The notes: a model not told the origin generated them from the sequence alone. DNA of 64,000 bases from Kumtagia sp963820075 (GCA_963820075.1 CAWFYS010000006.1:372001-436000), one strand, 5' to 3'; counted from the first letter of the stretch, positions 18,401-27,578 are shown. Numbers and translations: made by a program.

Positions 18401-20127
18401 GCCACCCTTTATGATCCGCTGAACAAGGAGAGCTGGTCGACGGTGAACCAAACCTTCTCGAACGGGAAGCTGACTTCTCAGTCGACAAGCAAAGATGACG
18501 GCACCAGGGAATCCCTGTCCGTTGATGCCGCCAACAGCCAAGTCTGGTCGCGGACGACCTCCTACTACAATAGTGCCGGCCAGCGGACCCTGCTGTCGAT
18601 ACTCAACGATGACGGAACCTGGAACAATACCTACTTCGACCCGACCAATGTCCAAGGCTGGTCATCGCTCGCGCAGACCCTGAATGCGGCGGGGCAACTG
18701 ACCTATCAGTTGATGCGCAAGGACAACGGCACCGCGGCAATCCACGTCCCTTGATCCCACCAACAGCCAATCCTGGTCGCACGCGACCTCTTACTACAAT
18801 GGTGCCGGCCAGCGAACCCAGTCGATCGAGACTCAATGATGACGGAACCTGGGTCCATACCTACTACGATCCGACCAATGTCCAAGGTCTGGTCATCGCT
18901 TGAGCAGACCCTGAATGCGGCGGGGCAACTGACCTATCAGTTGATGTACAAGGACGACGGCACCAGGCAATCCACGTCCGTTGATCCCACCAACAGCCAA
19001 TCCTGGTCGCACTCGACCTCTTACTACAATGGTGCCGGCCAGCGAACCCAGTCGTCGAGACTCAATGATGACGGAACCTGGACCAATACCTACTACGATC
19101 CGACCAATGTCCAAGGCTGGTCGTCGCTTGAGCAGACCCTGAATGCGGCGGGGCAACTGACCTATCAGTTGATGCGCAGGGACGACGGCACCAGGCAATC
19201 CATGTCCTTTGATCCCACCAACAGCCAATCCTGGTCGTACTCGAGCATCCGACTACAATAGCGCCGGCCAGCAGACCCAGGGGTCGACACTCGACGATAA
19301 CGGAACCCGGATCCATACCTTCTACGATCCGACCAATGTTCAGCCATGGAGCCGGTTGACTTCAAGAGATCAATCCTGCCGGCCAGTTGGAGTATGAGAA
19401 GGCTGTCTACGACAACGGCTCCGCCCAAGCGAAAACGTACGACTTGGCCGATGTAAAAAGCTGGTACAAGTTGTTGGATTTGTGGAGTGCGTCGGGACAA
19501 CGCACAAGAATTTTTTACCGCGACAATGGTTCTATCACGGTCTACCATCTGCCGGTTTTGCTCGACCTCAACGCCGACGATCATATTGATCTGAGACCTT
19601 TTGATCCCGAGGTATTGGCTGGCCCGAGCTTCGACTGGGATGGTGACGGCGTGAGCGACCAGACCGCCTGGGTCGGGCCGGAAGACGGCTTCCTTGCGCT
19701 CGACATCGCCGCCGATGGTGGTACTGGGCCTGACGGTGTCATCGATCAGGCAAGGGAGCTGGTCTTTTCGCTGTGGGCCGACGGCGAAGCCGCGGGCGTG
19801 GTCAGCGACCTGGAAGGCCTGAGGCTTGCGTTCGACAGCACCGGCGACAATGTGCTTGATGCACGCGACCGGCGTTGGGATGAGTTTCGGGTCTGGCAGG
19901 ACAGGAACCAGAACGGAGTGAGCGACCCGGACGAGTTGCTGACGTTGGATCAGGCTGGCATCAGACTCATCAATCTTCTGCCGTCGGCGGAAGGCAGCAA
20001 GCTATTTGGCGACGGCTCGGAGATTACCGGCACCAGCACGCTCGCCATGGCCGACGGAACCAGCCGGCTGGTTGGCGACGCCTCGCTTGCCTTCCGGCCC
20101 TCCAGTCTCGACAGCCAGGCGGCCTGA
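12460..20127 (+). CDS. Giant DxDGDGxxD-repeat protein, probable type I secretion substrate; several frameshifts
   Basis: ATG at 12460 follows an AGGAGA site. Conceptual product is about 2,550 residues. Order: AT-rich N-terminal region without signal peptide; Pro/Ser-rich linker (about 12990-13450); Ca-binding-type domain with KPVLLDLDGNGL, FLDLDGDGY, DADGDGRISRSSEF and DSNGNGKLDAGDARW; about 24 repeats of roughly 56 residues, most with SADGL and DxDGDGxxDR; about 3.5 repeats of 76 residues (DDGTWxNTYYDPTNVQGWSSLEQT); C-terminal domain VLLDLNADDHIDL, FDWDGDGVSDQTAWVG, EFRVWQDRNQNGVSDPDE. HlyB/HlyD-like genes follow. Frame changes are visible near 12510, 13495, 15250, 16765, 18745, 18830, 18887, 19250 and 19370. 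Those I resolved from 13495 on are single extra bases, suggesting consensus errors. Classical GGxGxD nonapeptides were not seen. Adhesin-like or toxin roles are both possible. Confidence 0.75.
13049..13412 (+). repeat. Direct repeats in the Pro/Ser-rich linker
   Basis: A segment of about 72 bases encoding PHSPVGDYHHSSLSKPASAP occurs at about 13215 and 13288. A longer block of about 110 bases at 13049-13157 recurs nearly exactly at 13304-13412. The first copy is read in a different frame from the later ones, so the linker has either a frameshift or frame-tolerant repeats. Confidence 0.7.
13950..18340 (+). repeat. About 24 tandem repeats of roughly 168 bp (56 residues)
   Basis: The unit pattern is xVxNADGSRTxTVxxxNxDGTLLSKxVTTTSADGL followed by a DxDGDGxxDR loop resembling an EF-hand or thrombospondin-3 calcium loop. 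Units are diverged in sequence. Four reading frames are used across the array because of one-base insertions. Confidence 0.75.
18413..19370 (+). repeat. Near-identical tandem repeats of 228 bp (76 residues)
   Basis: CCGACCAATG recurs at 18641, 18871, 19100 and 19329. Spacings of 230, 229 and 229 equal 228 plus one or two extra bases. The repeats encode DDGTWTNTYYDPTNVQGWSS, AAGQLTYQLMxKDDGTRQS and SYYNxAGQRTQSS. High identity makes this stretch prone to assembly error. Confidence 0.8.
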
Positions 20128-20180
20128 CCGCCCGTTTTCGGTCGGGTTGAGCCGCGGCGCTGTCGGGTCCGCGGCTCATC

Positions 20181-20291
20181 GCTTCCCTAAGCAGGTTCCG
20201 GAAAAGTGTCTCACGGTTTTCCGATAGAAACCTGCGACAAAACAAGAGGTTAAGCAGGCGAAGCGTGGGCGAGCCACGCAAGCCTGCTTAG
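20181..20291. repeat. Dispersed intergenic repeat with hairpin (copy 1)
   Basis: Contains TTCCGGAAAAGTGTCTCACG and a 3' hairpin formed by GCAGGCGAAGCGTGG and CCACGCAAGCCTGC. A diverged copy lies at 62850-62965. The style matches intergenic repeats common in rhizobial genomes. Lying 50 bases after the giant gene's stop, the hairpin could also stop transcription. Confidence 0.65.
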
Positions 20292-20379
20292 CCACCGATC
20301 GCCAACCCATCCCGCTATTTGCTCTGGCCGCCGGCGGCGCGGTGATGGGCAATCATGGACCAGGAACAGATACTCCTGC

Positions 20380-22557
20380 ATGGACGTCCGCGTAACCGAC
20401 GATGACAAGGCCGTGGCAGAGAGCTTCGAAGCACTTCAGCCCGACAGCGGCCTGGCGGCGCTGGTGGCCATCGCCAGCTATTATCGGATTGCCGCGCAGT
20501 CGGAAAACCTCGCCCGCGACCTTGCTCTCAACAAGGCCGCCGATCCCCATGATCTACTGCGCGCTGCCGGCCGTATCGGCCTTAAGGCGCGGCTGGTGAC
20601 GATCGACAACCAGTCCCGCCTGGCGACCCTGCCCACACCTGCGATCGCCTGCCTGACGGATCGAACATTCGCAATCCATGGCGGGTCGGCCGGAGAGGGA
20701 CTGTTTCGCCTGGTCGATCCAATCGGTTTTCGCAGCAGAGATCTTGGCGCCACCGATCTTCTGGAGCAAACCGGAGGTGCCCTGATCCTCCTGCAACGAC
20801 GAATAGGTGGCCCCGGCCAGGATCGCGCAAGCTTCGGCTTCCGCTGGTTCCTGCCATCAATCTGGCGTTACCGGCGCACGCTTGCGCATGTCCTGATCGC
20901 TTCCTTGTTCGTTCAGTTCTTTGCGCTGGTGACACCACTCTTCTTTCAGGTGGTGGTCGACAAGGTGCTGGTCCACCGCAGCTATTCAACGCTCATCATT
21001 CTGGTGATCGGGCTGTTGGCGATCGGGCTCTTCGACGTGGTGCTACAATATCTGCGAACCTTTGCGCTTTCGCATACCACGAACCGGATCGATGTCGAGC
21101 TGGGTCGCCGGCTGTTCCGCCACCTGCTCAACCTGCCGCTTACCTACTTCGAAACCAGAGCGGCCGGCCAGACCGTTGCCCGCATGCGCGAACTCGAGAC
21201 CATCCGTAGCTTCCTGACTGGCCAGGGCCTGTTTTGCGGACTCGACTTCGTCTTTACGATTGTCTTCATCCTGGTTCTGTTTGCCTATTCGGTCACGCTC
21301 GCGTGGATCGTTGTCGCCTCCATCCCTTTCTACATCGCAATCGGCTTTTTGATCCGCCCTTTCCTGAAGGAGCGCATCGACGAGAAGTTCGACCGCGGCG
21401 CGTTCAGCCAGCAACTCCTCGTCGAGAGCGTCGTCGGCGTTCAGACGTTGAAAGCGGCCGCTGTCGAGCCGGTGGTGGCCGCTCAGTGGGAGGAGAGGCT
21501 GGCAGCTTATGTCCGCGCCTCTTTTGCAGCGACGCTGCTTGCCGCCAAGGGCCAGAATGCCATGCAGTATGTCAGCAAGGTCACCTCCGCGGCTCTGCTC
21601 TTGTTCGGCGCGCAGGCCGTCATCGATGGAGAGCTAACGGTCGGGTCGCTCGTCGCCTTCAACATGATCGCCGGCCAGGTGTCCGGGCCGATTCTAAGGC
21701 TCTCGCAGCTATGGCAGGATTTCCAGCAGGTGCAGGTCTCCGTTGTGCGCCTCGCGGACATACTGAACGCCCCTCAGGAACCGCGCCCGGCGCTCGCCGT
21801 TGCGTTGCCTGTTCCCAAGGGCGCAATCGCGTTCAAGGGCGTAACCTTCCGCTATACTCCCGACGGCCCAGAAGTCCTCAAGGACGTCTCCCTGGTCATC
21901 CGCCCACGCGAAATCATAGGCATTGTCGGCCCCTCCGGCTCCGGCAAGTCGACCCTGACCAAGCTCATACAACGCTTCTATGTCCCACACGGCGGCCAGG
22001 TCTTCGTCGATGGGCAAGACATCGCCCAGGTTGATCCGTCCTGGCTGCGGTCGAACATCGGCGTGGTTCTGCAGGAAAACCTCCTCTTCAACCGATCGAT
22101 CCACGACAACATTGCGCTGGTTAACCCCTCCATGTCTCGCGAAGCTGTCATCCGCATGGCTCGCCTCGCCGGAGCAGACGAGTTCATCGCAAAGCTGCCC
22201 CGCGGCTTCGACACGCAAGTCGAGGAACGAGGTGCCAATCTCTCCGGCGGCCAGCGACAACGGCTTGCGATAGCCCGCGCTCTCGCAACCAACCCGCCGA
22301 TCCTGATCCTGGACGAGGCAACAAGCGCGCTCGACTACGAAAGCGAGCGCATCATTCTGTCCAACATGAAGGAGATCGTGCGCGGGCGAACCGTCATCAT
22401 TGTCGCGCACCGGTTGTCGACGGTGCGCCATTGCGACCGCATCATCGGCATGAAGGATGGCCGCGTCGTTGAAGAAGGAACGCACGAAACCCTGCTTGCC
22501 CGCGAGAAGGGGCTTTATGCCCTTCTGTGGCGCCTTCAATCGGCTCCCGCAGCGTGA
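20380..22557 (+). CDS. Type I secretion ABC exporter, HlyB-like with C39-like domain
   Basis: 725 residues. Residues 1-135 form a C39-peptidase-like domain. The catalytic Cys position is Ser (LQPDSGLAALVAIASYY instead of DCG), so it should bind but not cleave substrate, as in HlyB. The membrane domain (about 150-430) is very HlyB-like: LFALVTPLFFQVVVDKVLVHR style, then RTFALSHTTNRIDVELG and FLTGQGL. The ATPase has Walker A GPSGSGKSTL, signature NLSGGQRQRLAIARAL, Walker B ILILDEATSALD and H-loop VAHRLSTV. It energises one-step export across both membranes with the HlyD-like partner and an external TolC. It lies 250 bases downstream of the giant repeat protein, the probable substrate. Confidence 0.93.
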   Translation: MDVRVTDDDKAVAESFEALQPDSGLAALVAIASYYRIAAQSENLARDLALNKAADPHDLLRAAGRIGLKARLVTIDNQSRLATLPTPAIACLTDRTFAIHGGSAGEGLFRLVDPIGFRSRDLGATDLLEQTGGALILLQRRIGGPGQDRASFGFRWFLPSIWRYRRTLAHVLIASLFVQFFALVTPLFFQVVVDKVLVHRSYSTLIILVIGLLAIGLFDVVLQYLRTFALSHTTNRIDVELGRRLFRHLLNLPLTYFETRAAGQTVARMRELETIRSFLTGQGLFCGLDFVFTIVFILVLFAYSVTLAWIVVASIPFYIAIGFLIRPFLKERIDEKFDRGAFSQQLLVESVVGVQTLKAAAVEPVVAAQWEERLAAYVRASFAATLLAAKGQNAMQYVSKVTSAALLLFGAQAVIDGELTVGSLVAFNMIAGQVSGPILRLSQLWQDFQQVQVSVVRLADILNAPQEPRPALAVALPVPKGAIAFKGVTFRYTPDGPEVLKDVSLVIRPREIIGIVGPSGSGKSTLTKLIQRFYVPHGGQVFVDGQDIAQVDPSWLRSNIGVVLQENLLFNRSIHDNIALVNPSMSREAVIRMARLAGADEFIAKLPRGFDTQVEERGANLSGGQRQRLAIARALATNPPILILDEATSALDYESERIILSNMKEIVRGRTVIIVAHRLSTVRHCDRIIGMKDGRVVEEGTHETLLAREKGLYALLWRLQSAPAA

Positions 22558-22560
22558 GAA

Positions 22561-24039
22561 ATGTTCAACAGGTTGGCCGCTCCCGCCGGCAGCACGGCAA
22601 GCCACGCTCGCCCGCGCCAAGATTGTGAGTTCCTTCCAGCCGCGCTCGAAATCCTCGAAACGCCGGCCTCCCCGATCAGGATGGCCCTCATCTGGTTCAT
22701 CTGCCTGTTGGCTGCCGGTACCATTGTCTGGACTTACTTCGGACAGTTCGACATCGTCGCCACCGCCCAAGGCAAAATCCAGCCGACTGGCCGTGTCAAG
22801 GTTGTTCAGTCACTTGAGACCGGCAAGACCGTCTCAATTCACGTCGCCAACGGTGCGGCCGTCAAGGCCGGTGACGTCCTGCTCAAGCTGGACGAGACCG
22901 AGATATGGGCCGAAAGAACGGCACTGGCCGCAAGTCTTGCCGCCCACCGTGCCGAGGTGCTGCGCCGGAATGCAGTGGTTGCGGTCGTTCGTCAACGGCG
23001 GCTACAGGACATTTGGGAGGGCACCGCCACGCTTTCTTCGCAGGCGCTTCGGCTGCCTGCTGATATTTCGGAAGCGATCGCTGCGCGCGAGCAACTCCTG
23101 TACAACGCCGAGCTCGCCCGGCTGCTGTCTTCGCTCAACAACCTTGCCGCCCAGCGCCGTGAGCGCCAGGCCGAAACCGACCGTCTGTCGAGCATGATCA
23201 GTGCGCAAAAGGCACTTGTCGCGACATTGTCGGAGCGGGTCGGCATGCGCTCGGCGCTCGTTGAAAAAGAGGCTGGAACACGGGCCAGCATGATCGACGC
23301 TGTCGAATCCCTCCAAAAAGAGCAGACATCGCTGACCGAAAACCAAGGACGGAGCGTTCAATCGCGGGCTGCGGTTGAGGTGGTCACCAGTGAGGCAGCC
23401 AAGTTGGTTGACACGTTCCTGGCCGATAATATGGAGCGGTTGTCGGAAACAGCGCGCAAGATAGACGAACTGGAACAGCAGTTGGTCAAGGCCGAGCAGC
23501 GGCTTGACCTGATGACTGTCCGAAGCCCCATTGACGGAACCGTGCAGGCCTCGGCGCTGACCACCATCGGCCAGGTAGTGACCGCCGGCAGCGAAATCAT
23601 GCGCATTGTACCCGCTGAAGCAACCCTGGAAATTGAAGCCTATTTGCCTAATCGCGATGTCGGCTTCGTCACTACAGGGCAGCGCGCTGTCATCAAGATC
23701 GAAGCCTTTCCTTTCACGCGCTATGGCGTCGTGGAAGGTCACGTAACACGCGTGGCCACCGACGCCATCCCGGAGCCGGATGCCGAGCAACTTGAGGGCG
23801 CTGCAGTCAGGGAACTGCGAAGCATCGTCCCGACCGGCAATGCGCAACGCATCCAAAACCTTGTCTTTCCGATCACCATTCAGCCCGATCGAAACTGGCT
23901 GATGATAGAGGGCCGAAAGCTGCCGCTGTCCTCCGGCATGGCGGTCTCCGTTGAAGTGAAAACCGGTAGTCGCCGTATCATCGAATATCTGTCGTCACCT
24001 TTGGCCGAAGTGACGTCGGAAGCGATGCAGGAAAGATGA
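22561..24039 (+). CDS. Type I secretion membrane fusion protein, HlyD-like
   Basis: 492 residues starting three bases after the exporter stop. One N-terminal membrane anchor (about residues 40-62, MALIWFICLLAAGTIVWTYF) is followed by a biotinyl-lipoyl half-motif (GRVKVVQSLETGKTVSIHV...GAAVKAGDVLLKLD). A long coiled coil spans about 115-330 (ERQAETDRLSSMISAQKALV). The second lipoyl half is VRSPIDGTVQASALTTIGQVV, and the beta-barrel/RND-type C-terminus contains GMAVSVEVKTGSRRIIEYL, a classic HlyD ending. It bridges the inner-membrane exporter to an outer-membrane TolC channel that is not encoded in this window. The island's similarity breaks off 10 bases after its stop codon. Confidence 0.92.
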   Translation: MFNRLAAPAGSTASHARPRQDCEFLPAALEILETPASPIRMALIWFICLLAAGTIVWTYFGQFDIVATAQGKIQPTGRVKVVQSLETGKTVSIHVANGAAVKAGDVLLKLDETEIWAERTALAASLAAHRAEVLRRNAVVAVVRQRRLQDIWEGTATLSSQALRLPADISEAIAAREQLLYNAELARLLSSLNNLAAQRRERQAETDRLSSMISAQKALVATLSERVGMRSALVEKEAGTRASMIDAVESLQKEQTSLTENQGRSVQSRAAVEVVTSEAAKLVDTFLADNMERLSETARKIDELEQQLVKAEQRLDLMTVRSPIDGTVQASALTTIGQVVTAGSEIMRIVPAEATLEIEAYLPNRDVGFVTTGQRAVIKIEAFPFTRYGVVEGHVTRVATDAIPEPDAEQLEGAAVRELRSIVPTGNAQRIQNLVFPITIQPDRNWLMIEGRKLPLSSGMAVSVEVKTGSRRIIEYLSSPLAEVTSEAMQER

Positions 24040-24049
24040 GATCCAGTCT

Positions 24050-24257
24050 TCCAGGATGCGTCCCGCTATGTCGGCCTCGTGTGCACCAGTGTAGGTCGCA
24101 CAGGTCCCAACGATGCGGTCGCCGCATATCGCGATGTCACCCTCCACCAACTCGCCGGATACGAGGCCGAAAAAGCGCCCGCCTTTCAAGACCAAATCCG
24201 CAGGCGACCGGCCAATCCCTGGTCGATCATCCGCTCCAGTTCAATGCTGATGCCCAT
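24050..24257 (-). pseudogene. Adenine deaminase, N-terminal fragment cut at island junction
   Basis: Immediately after the permease stop codon an ATG (24257) opens MGISIELERMIDQGLAGR. After a frame change near 24205 it continues ADLVLKGGRFFGLVSGELVE and GDIAICGDRIVGT...ADIAGRIL. This is the N-terminal composite domain of adenine deaminase (family start: D-L-V-L-x-G-G-R...GDIAICGDRIVGTY). The expected VPGFIDTHxH metal motif never appears: homology stops near 24050, 10 bases from the HlyD stop. The gene has therefore lost more than 85% of its length. The native gene would be the last in the minus-strand ABC operon and would convert adenine to hypoxanthine and ammonia. Confidence 0.75.
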
Positions 24258-25844
24258 TCACTCCGCAGTGCGCATGCCGAGGCGGTCCAGAACCCGGCGT
24301 TCGACGATGACGACCGCTTGATAGAAGGCAATCGACACCAGGACGGCGACGGCGGCAACTGTCCAGATCATGCCGTAATCCATATAGCCTCGAGACTGGT
24401 TGAGCAGGTTTCCCAGACCCTTCCCTGTCGCCAGCCACTCCGCGATCATCACTCCAAGCAGCGCACGAGGGACCGTCAGACGAGTTGCTGCAAACAAATA
24501 TGGCAGTGAAGCGGGAATGGAGATCAAACGCATCTCGCGCCAGGCGGAAGCGCCATAGGCTCGCGGCAAATCCAATGCCGCTTGGGGCACCATCGAAATA
24601 CCCTGCGCGAGTGTGATGAAGGCTGGAAAGAACGTCACGGAAATCGTGATCCACAGGGTGACCGAAGTTCCACGCCCGAGAAGCAGAACGAGCAGCGGAA
24701 TGGTGGCGATCAACGGCATCGTCTGTGTGAACAGCGCAATCGGCATGAATGCCCTTGTGATCTCCGGGTAGAGGCGGCTGGAGACTGCCAGCGCAAAAGC
24801 GGCAGCAAGGCCGGCGGCCATTCCAACGATGGTGATCGGCAAGGTTTGCGAAAGCGCCAGAAGCAGTTTCGCCCGCGCGTCGGCGGAACTGTCCAGCAGG
24901 AACAGATGCTGGAAAACGCCATAAGGCGTCTTGGCGATCAGGTCCGGCACGCCCAGCGCCTTGACGAATACCCACCAGAGCAGCAGCGGAAGGGCGATGG
25001 AGCCGGCCAGCATAAGCGCCTTTGCAACGAGAGTGTCGCCGCCAGAGACGCGCAGGGGCGGCACCGCAGTTGTGATCGTCACTGCGCGTGAGGCTCCCGT
25101 CACCCGGCTGGAGATCAACGAAAGCACAAGGTAAGCCAGTCCCGATATCGCCGTCGCAACCAGGCCGATGCCCCAGAGCCGTGCCGGGTCCGCACGGCCG
25201 AGCGAGCCGAGCAGATAGGTGCCGAGACCCCATCGCCCGCCGCCACCGAACTCGGCCAGAATGGCTCCAAGAACGGCGCTGGGCGCAGCGACCTGCAGAC
25301 CGCCGAGTATGACCGGCAAGGCGCTGCGCAACCGCACCAGCCGCATCGTCTTCCAGCTTCTTCCACCATAGGCGCGCACCACATCCGCAGAGCGCTGGTC
25401 GATCTGAGTGAGGCCGATCATCGTGGCGGTCATGGTAACGAAATAGCAGCCGATGGCGGCCAGCACGACGCGCGGCGTCAGGCCCGAAAGCGTCAGGGCC
25501 AGGATGGGCGCGATGGCGATCGACGGGACCGAGAAAATGGCAATGTTTACGCCGCGCGACAGGCGCGAAGCGACCGGTGACAGCACGAACAGGACGCCGG
25601 CCAGAATAGCGATGACATTGCCGAAGAGAAAGCCGAGCGAGGAGCCCCACAGTGTCGCCAGAACATGGCCCGGATAATCGCCGCGATCCTCCCAGAAACG
25701 GGTGAGAATTTCGCTCGGCGCGGGCAAGGCGCCGCCGGCGACCAGATCGAAGCGACCGAGAACTTCCCAGACGGCAAGAATGATCACGGCGTTGCGGATA
25801 CCTGCCCAATGATGCCGCGAGAGGCCCTGCCCCCGGTCAGCCAT
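24258..25844 (-). CDS. ABC transporter permease, two fused SsuC/TauC-like domains
   Basis: 528 residues, about twice the usual 260. The N-half has a BPD_transp_1 domain with PSIAIAPILALTLSGLTPR and the EAA-like loop DVVRAYGGRSWKTMRLVRL. The C-half repeats the pattern with MPLIATIPLLVLLLGRGTS and ALDLPRAYGASAWREMRLI. Each half carries about six membrane segments. Partners of this family normally homodimerise; here one chain may form the whole pore and could be asymmetric. Its start overlaps the ATPase stop by 8 bases and the adenine deaminase remnant begins right after its stop, so it is mid-operon. Confidence 0.88.
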   Translation of the reverse strand: MADRGQGLSRHHWAGIRNAVIILAVWEVLGRFDLVAGGALPAPSEILTRFWEDRGDYPGHVLATLWGSSLGFLFGNVIAILAGVLFVLSPVASRLSRGVNIAIFSVPSIAIAPILALTLSGLTPRVVLAAIGCYFVTMTATMIGLTQIDQRSADVVRAYGGRSWKTMRLVRLRSALPVILGGLQVAAPSAVLGAILAEFGGGGRWGLGTYLLGSLGRADPARLWGIGLVATAISGLAYLVLSLISSRVTGASRAVTITTAVPPLRVSGGDTLVAKALMLAGSIALPLLLWWVFVKALGVPDLIAKTPYGVFQHLFLLDSSADARAKLLLALSQTLPITIVGMAAGLAAAFALAVSSRLYPEITRAFMPIALFTQTMPLIATIPLLVLLLGRGTSVTLWITISVTFFPAFITLAQGISMVPQAALDLPRAYGASAWREMRLISIPASLPYLFAATRLTVPRALLGVMIAEWLATGKGLGNLLNQSRGYMDYGMIWTVAAVAVLVSIAFYQAVVIVERRVLDRLGMRTAE

Positions 25845-26607
25845 GCAGTACCGTGGCGATTTCGTCGCTCAGCCTATGGAATTCCGGATCGGAGAAGAGA
25901 CTGGTGTCGCGTGGCCTCGCGAATGGCACATCGACAATGCGCGCCACCCGGCCAGGCCTGCTTTGCATGACGACAACCCGGTCGGCGAGGAACACCGCCT
26001 CGTCGATGCCATGGGTCACCAGCAGCGCGGTCGACCTGGTTTCGGTCCAGATGCGCTGGAGTTCGATGTTCATTTGCCGGCGCAGGATTTGATCGAGTGC
26101 GCCGAACGGCTCGTCCAGGAACAGCACCGCGGGATCGGTCATCAGCGCGCGGGCGATCGCCACGCGCTGGCGCATGCCGCCGGACAGTTCGCCAGGCAGG
26201 GATTTCTCGAAGCCGGAGAGGCCGACCAGCTCGATCAGGCTGGCGATCTTCCCGGCATAAGGTTGGCGCGCCAGGCCCAGCACATCGAGCGGCAGCGCCA
26301 GATTGGCTTCGACAGTGCGCCAGGGCAGCAGCGCCGCGTCCTGGAACGCGACGCCGGTCACGCCGCCGGCGGTGGCCTTGTGGGGCGGCTCGCCACCGAT
26401 CGAGATGCTGCCCGAGTCCGAAGCTTCCAGACCAAGCGCCAGCCGCAGGATCGTCGATTTGCCACAGCCGGACGGGCCAATCAGTGCGGTAAAAGAGCCC
26501 GGAGCGCAGTCGAGTGAGACGTTCTTCAGCGCCTCGATCCGCTTGCCGCGCGCCACGAATGTCTTGGAGACATCGTCAATGAGGATACCGCACTGACCTT
26601 GCATCAC
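25837..26607 (-). CDS. ABC transporter ATP-binding protein (SsuB/TauB/ThiZ type)
   Basis: 256 residues. Walker A GPSGCGKST, Q-loop VAFQDAALLPWRTV, signature ELSGGMRQRVAIARAL, Walker B VLFLDEPFGALD and H-loop VTHGIDEAVFLADRV. The Q-loop with LLPWRTV and the short C-terminus are typical of nitrate/taurine/sulfonate/thiamine-precursor importers. The start overlaps the binding-protein stop (ATGA at 26604-26607) and the end overlaps the permease start by 8 bases, so the three are translationally coupled. Confidence 0.92.
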   Translation of the reverse strand: MMQGQCGILIDDVSKTFVARGKRIEALKNVSLDCAPGSFTALIGPSGCGKSTILRLALGLEASDSGSISIGGEPPHKATAGGVTGVAFQDAALLPWRTVEANLALPLDVLGLARQPYAGKIASLIELVGLSGFEKSLPGELSGGMRQRVAIARALMTDPAVLFLDEPFGALDQILRRQMNIELQRIWTETRSTALLVTHGIDEAVFLADRVVVMQSRPGRVARIVDVPFARPRDTSLFSDPEFHRLSDEIATVLHG

Positions 26608-27578
26608 ACCTCCTGAAGCAGGGTGGTGTCGAACATCTCGCGGGTTGCCTTGATGCCGACCTGCGACAGCGAGGAGATGGTCTTTTCGATCCCTTCTTCC
26701 GACATCGAGAGGATGCCGCCGGCGGCCTCAACGAGCGGCTTCTGCGCCGTGTTGAAGTAGACCTCGTTTTCGATCGAACGGCCCGTTCCCTTGAACCAGG
26801 TCTCGGCGAATTTCGGCGGATAGACGGCCGGGTCCTTCGAGATTCTCTTCCCAGCCCTTGCGGCTTGCCCGCAGCCACGACACCAACTCCTTGCGCTTTG
26901 CCGCCAGCGTTTCCTCTGTAACGACAATGGTGTCGTTGAATATGGTGTAGCCGAAATCGTAGAGCAGGAAGGTCACGGCCTCGGCGCCCTGCTGCTTCAG
27001 CGTGAATGGCACGTTGGTGGTGAAGTCGAGCGATGCGTCTATCTCGCCCTTGATGAGCGGCGTCGGGTCGTAGGCAGTACGGAACGATGTTGACCTGCGC
27101 GCGGTCGATGCCATTGGCGCGAAGCATGGCTTCGATGGAAATGACGTTGACGGGCGGCACCGCCAAAGTCTTGCCGATCAGGTCCTTTGGCTCGCGAATT
27201 GGGTTCTTCGCCAGCGAAATGATGCCGATGCGGGTTCTTCTGATACTGCGCGCCGATGATCTTGAACTTGGCGCCTTGATCGACAATCGCCTTGATCGTC
27301 GTGTCCGGCGTCGTCAGCGCCAGATCGGCCTTGCCGGCGATGATGGAGCTTTCGGGAATGACATCCGGTCCGCCCGAAAGATAAGTGAGGTCGAGGCCTT
27401 CGTCCTTGTAGTAGCCATTGTCGATGGCCGCGAAGTAGCCGCAAAACTCCGCGTCGTTGATCCAGGCCGCCTGCATGGTCAGCGGCGAGGCGGCATGCGC
27501 GTGGCGCGTTATCAGCGGCGTGGCAGCGGCTGCGCCCATGAGCGCCATGAAATGACGCCGGTCTATTCCATTTTTCAT
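26604..27578 (-). CDS. NMT1/THI5-like ABC substrate-binding protein, three frameshifts
   Basis: About 323 residues once corrected. The N-terminus has a twin-arginine type signal (MKNGIDRRHFMALMGAAAA...HAHA). The mature part is NMT1-like: QAAWINDAEFCGYFAAIDNG, YYKDEGLDLTYLSGG, KADLALTTPD, then in other frames GIISLAKNPIREPKDLIGKT and AYDPTPLIKGEIDASLDFTT, ending FNTAQKPLVEAAGG...TLLQEV. Frames change near 27235, 27083 and 26842; at each point removing one extra base restores the family sequence. It should deliver a small, perhaps heterocyclic, ligand to the fused permease. Thiamine-pyrimidine, purine or another ligand cannot be separated from sequence alone. Confidence 0.8.

Noticed and set aside
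13950..19370. Tandem repeats as a CRISPR array
   Set aside because: Units are 168 or 228 bp, coding and without unique spacers; no cas genes are present.
20380..20800. Active bacteriocin-type C39 peptidase in the exporter
   Set aside because: The catalytic Cys is replaced by Ser (PDSGLAAL), so only a substrate-binding C39-like domain is supported.
8626..24050. Island as a prophage or integrative element
   Set aside because: No integrase, phage structural gene, tRNA attachment site or conjugation gene was seen inside or at the edges.
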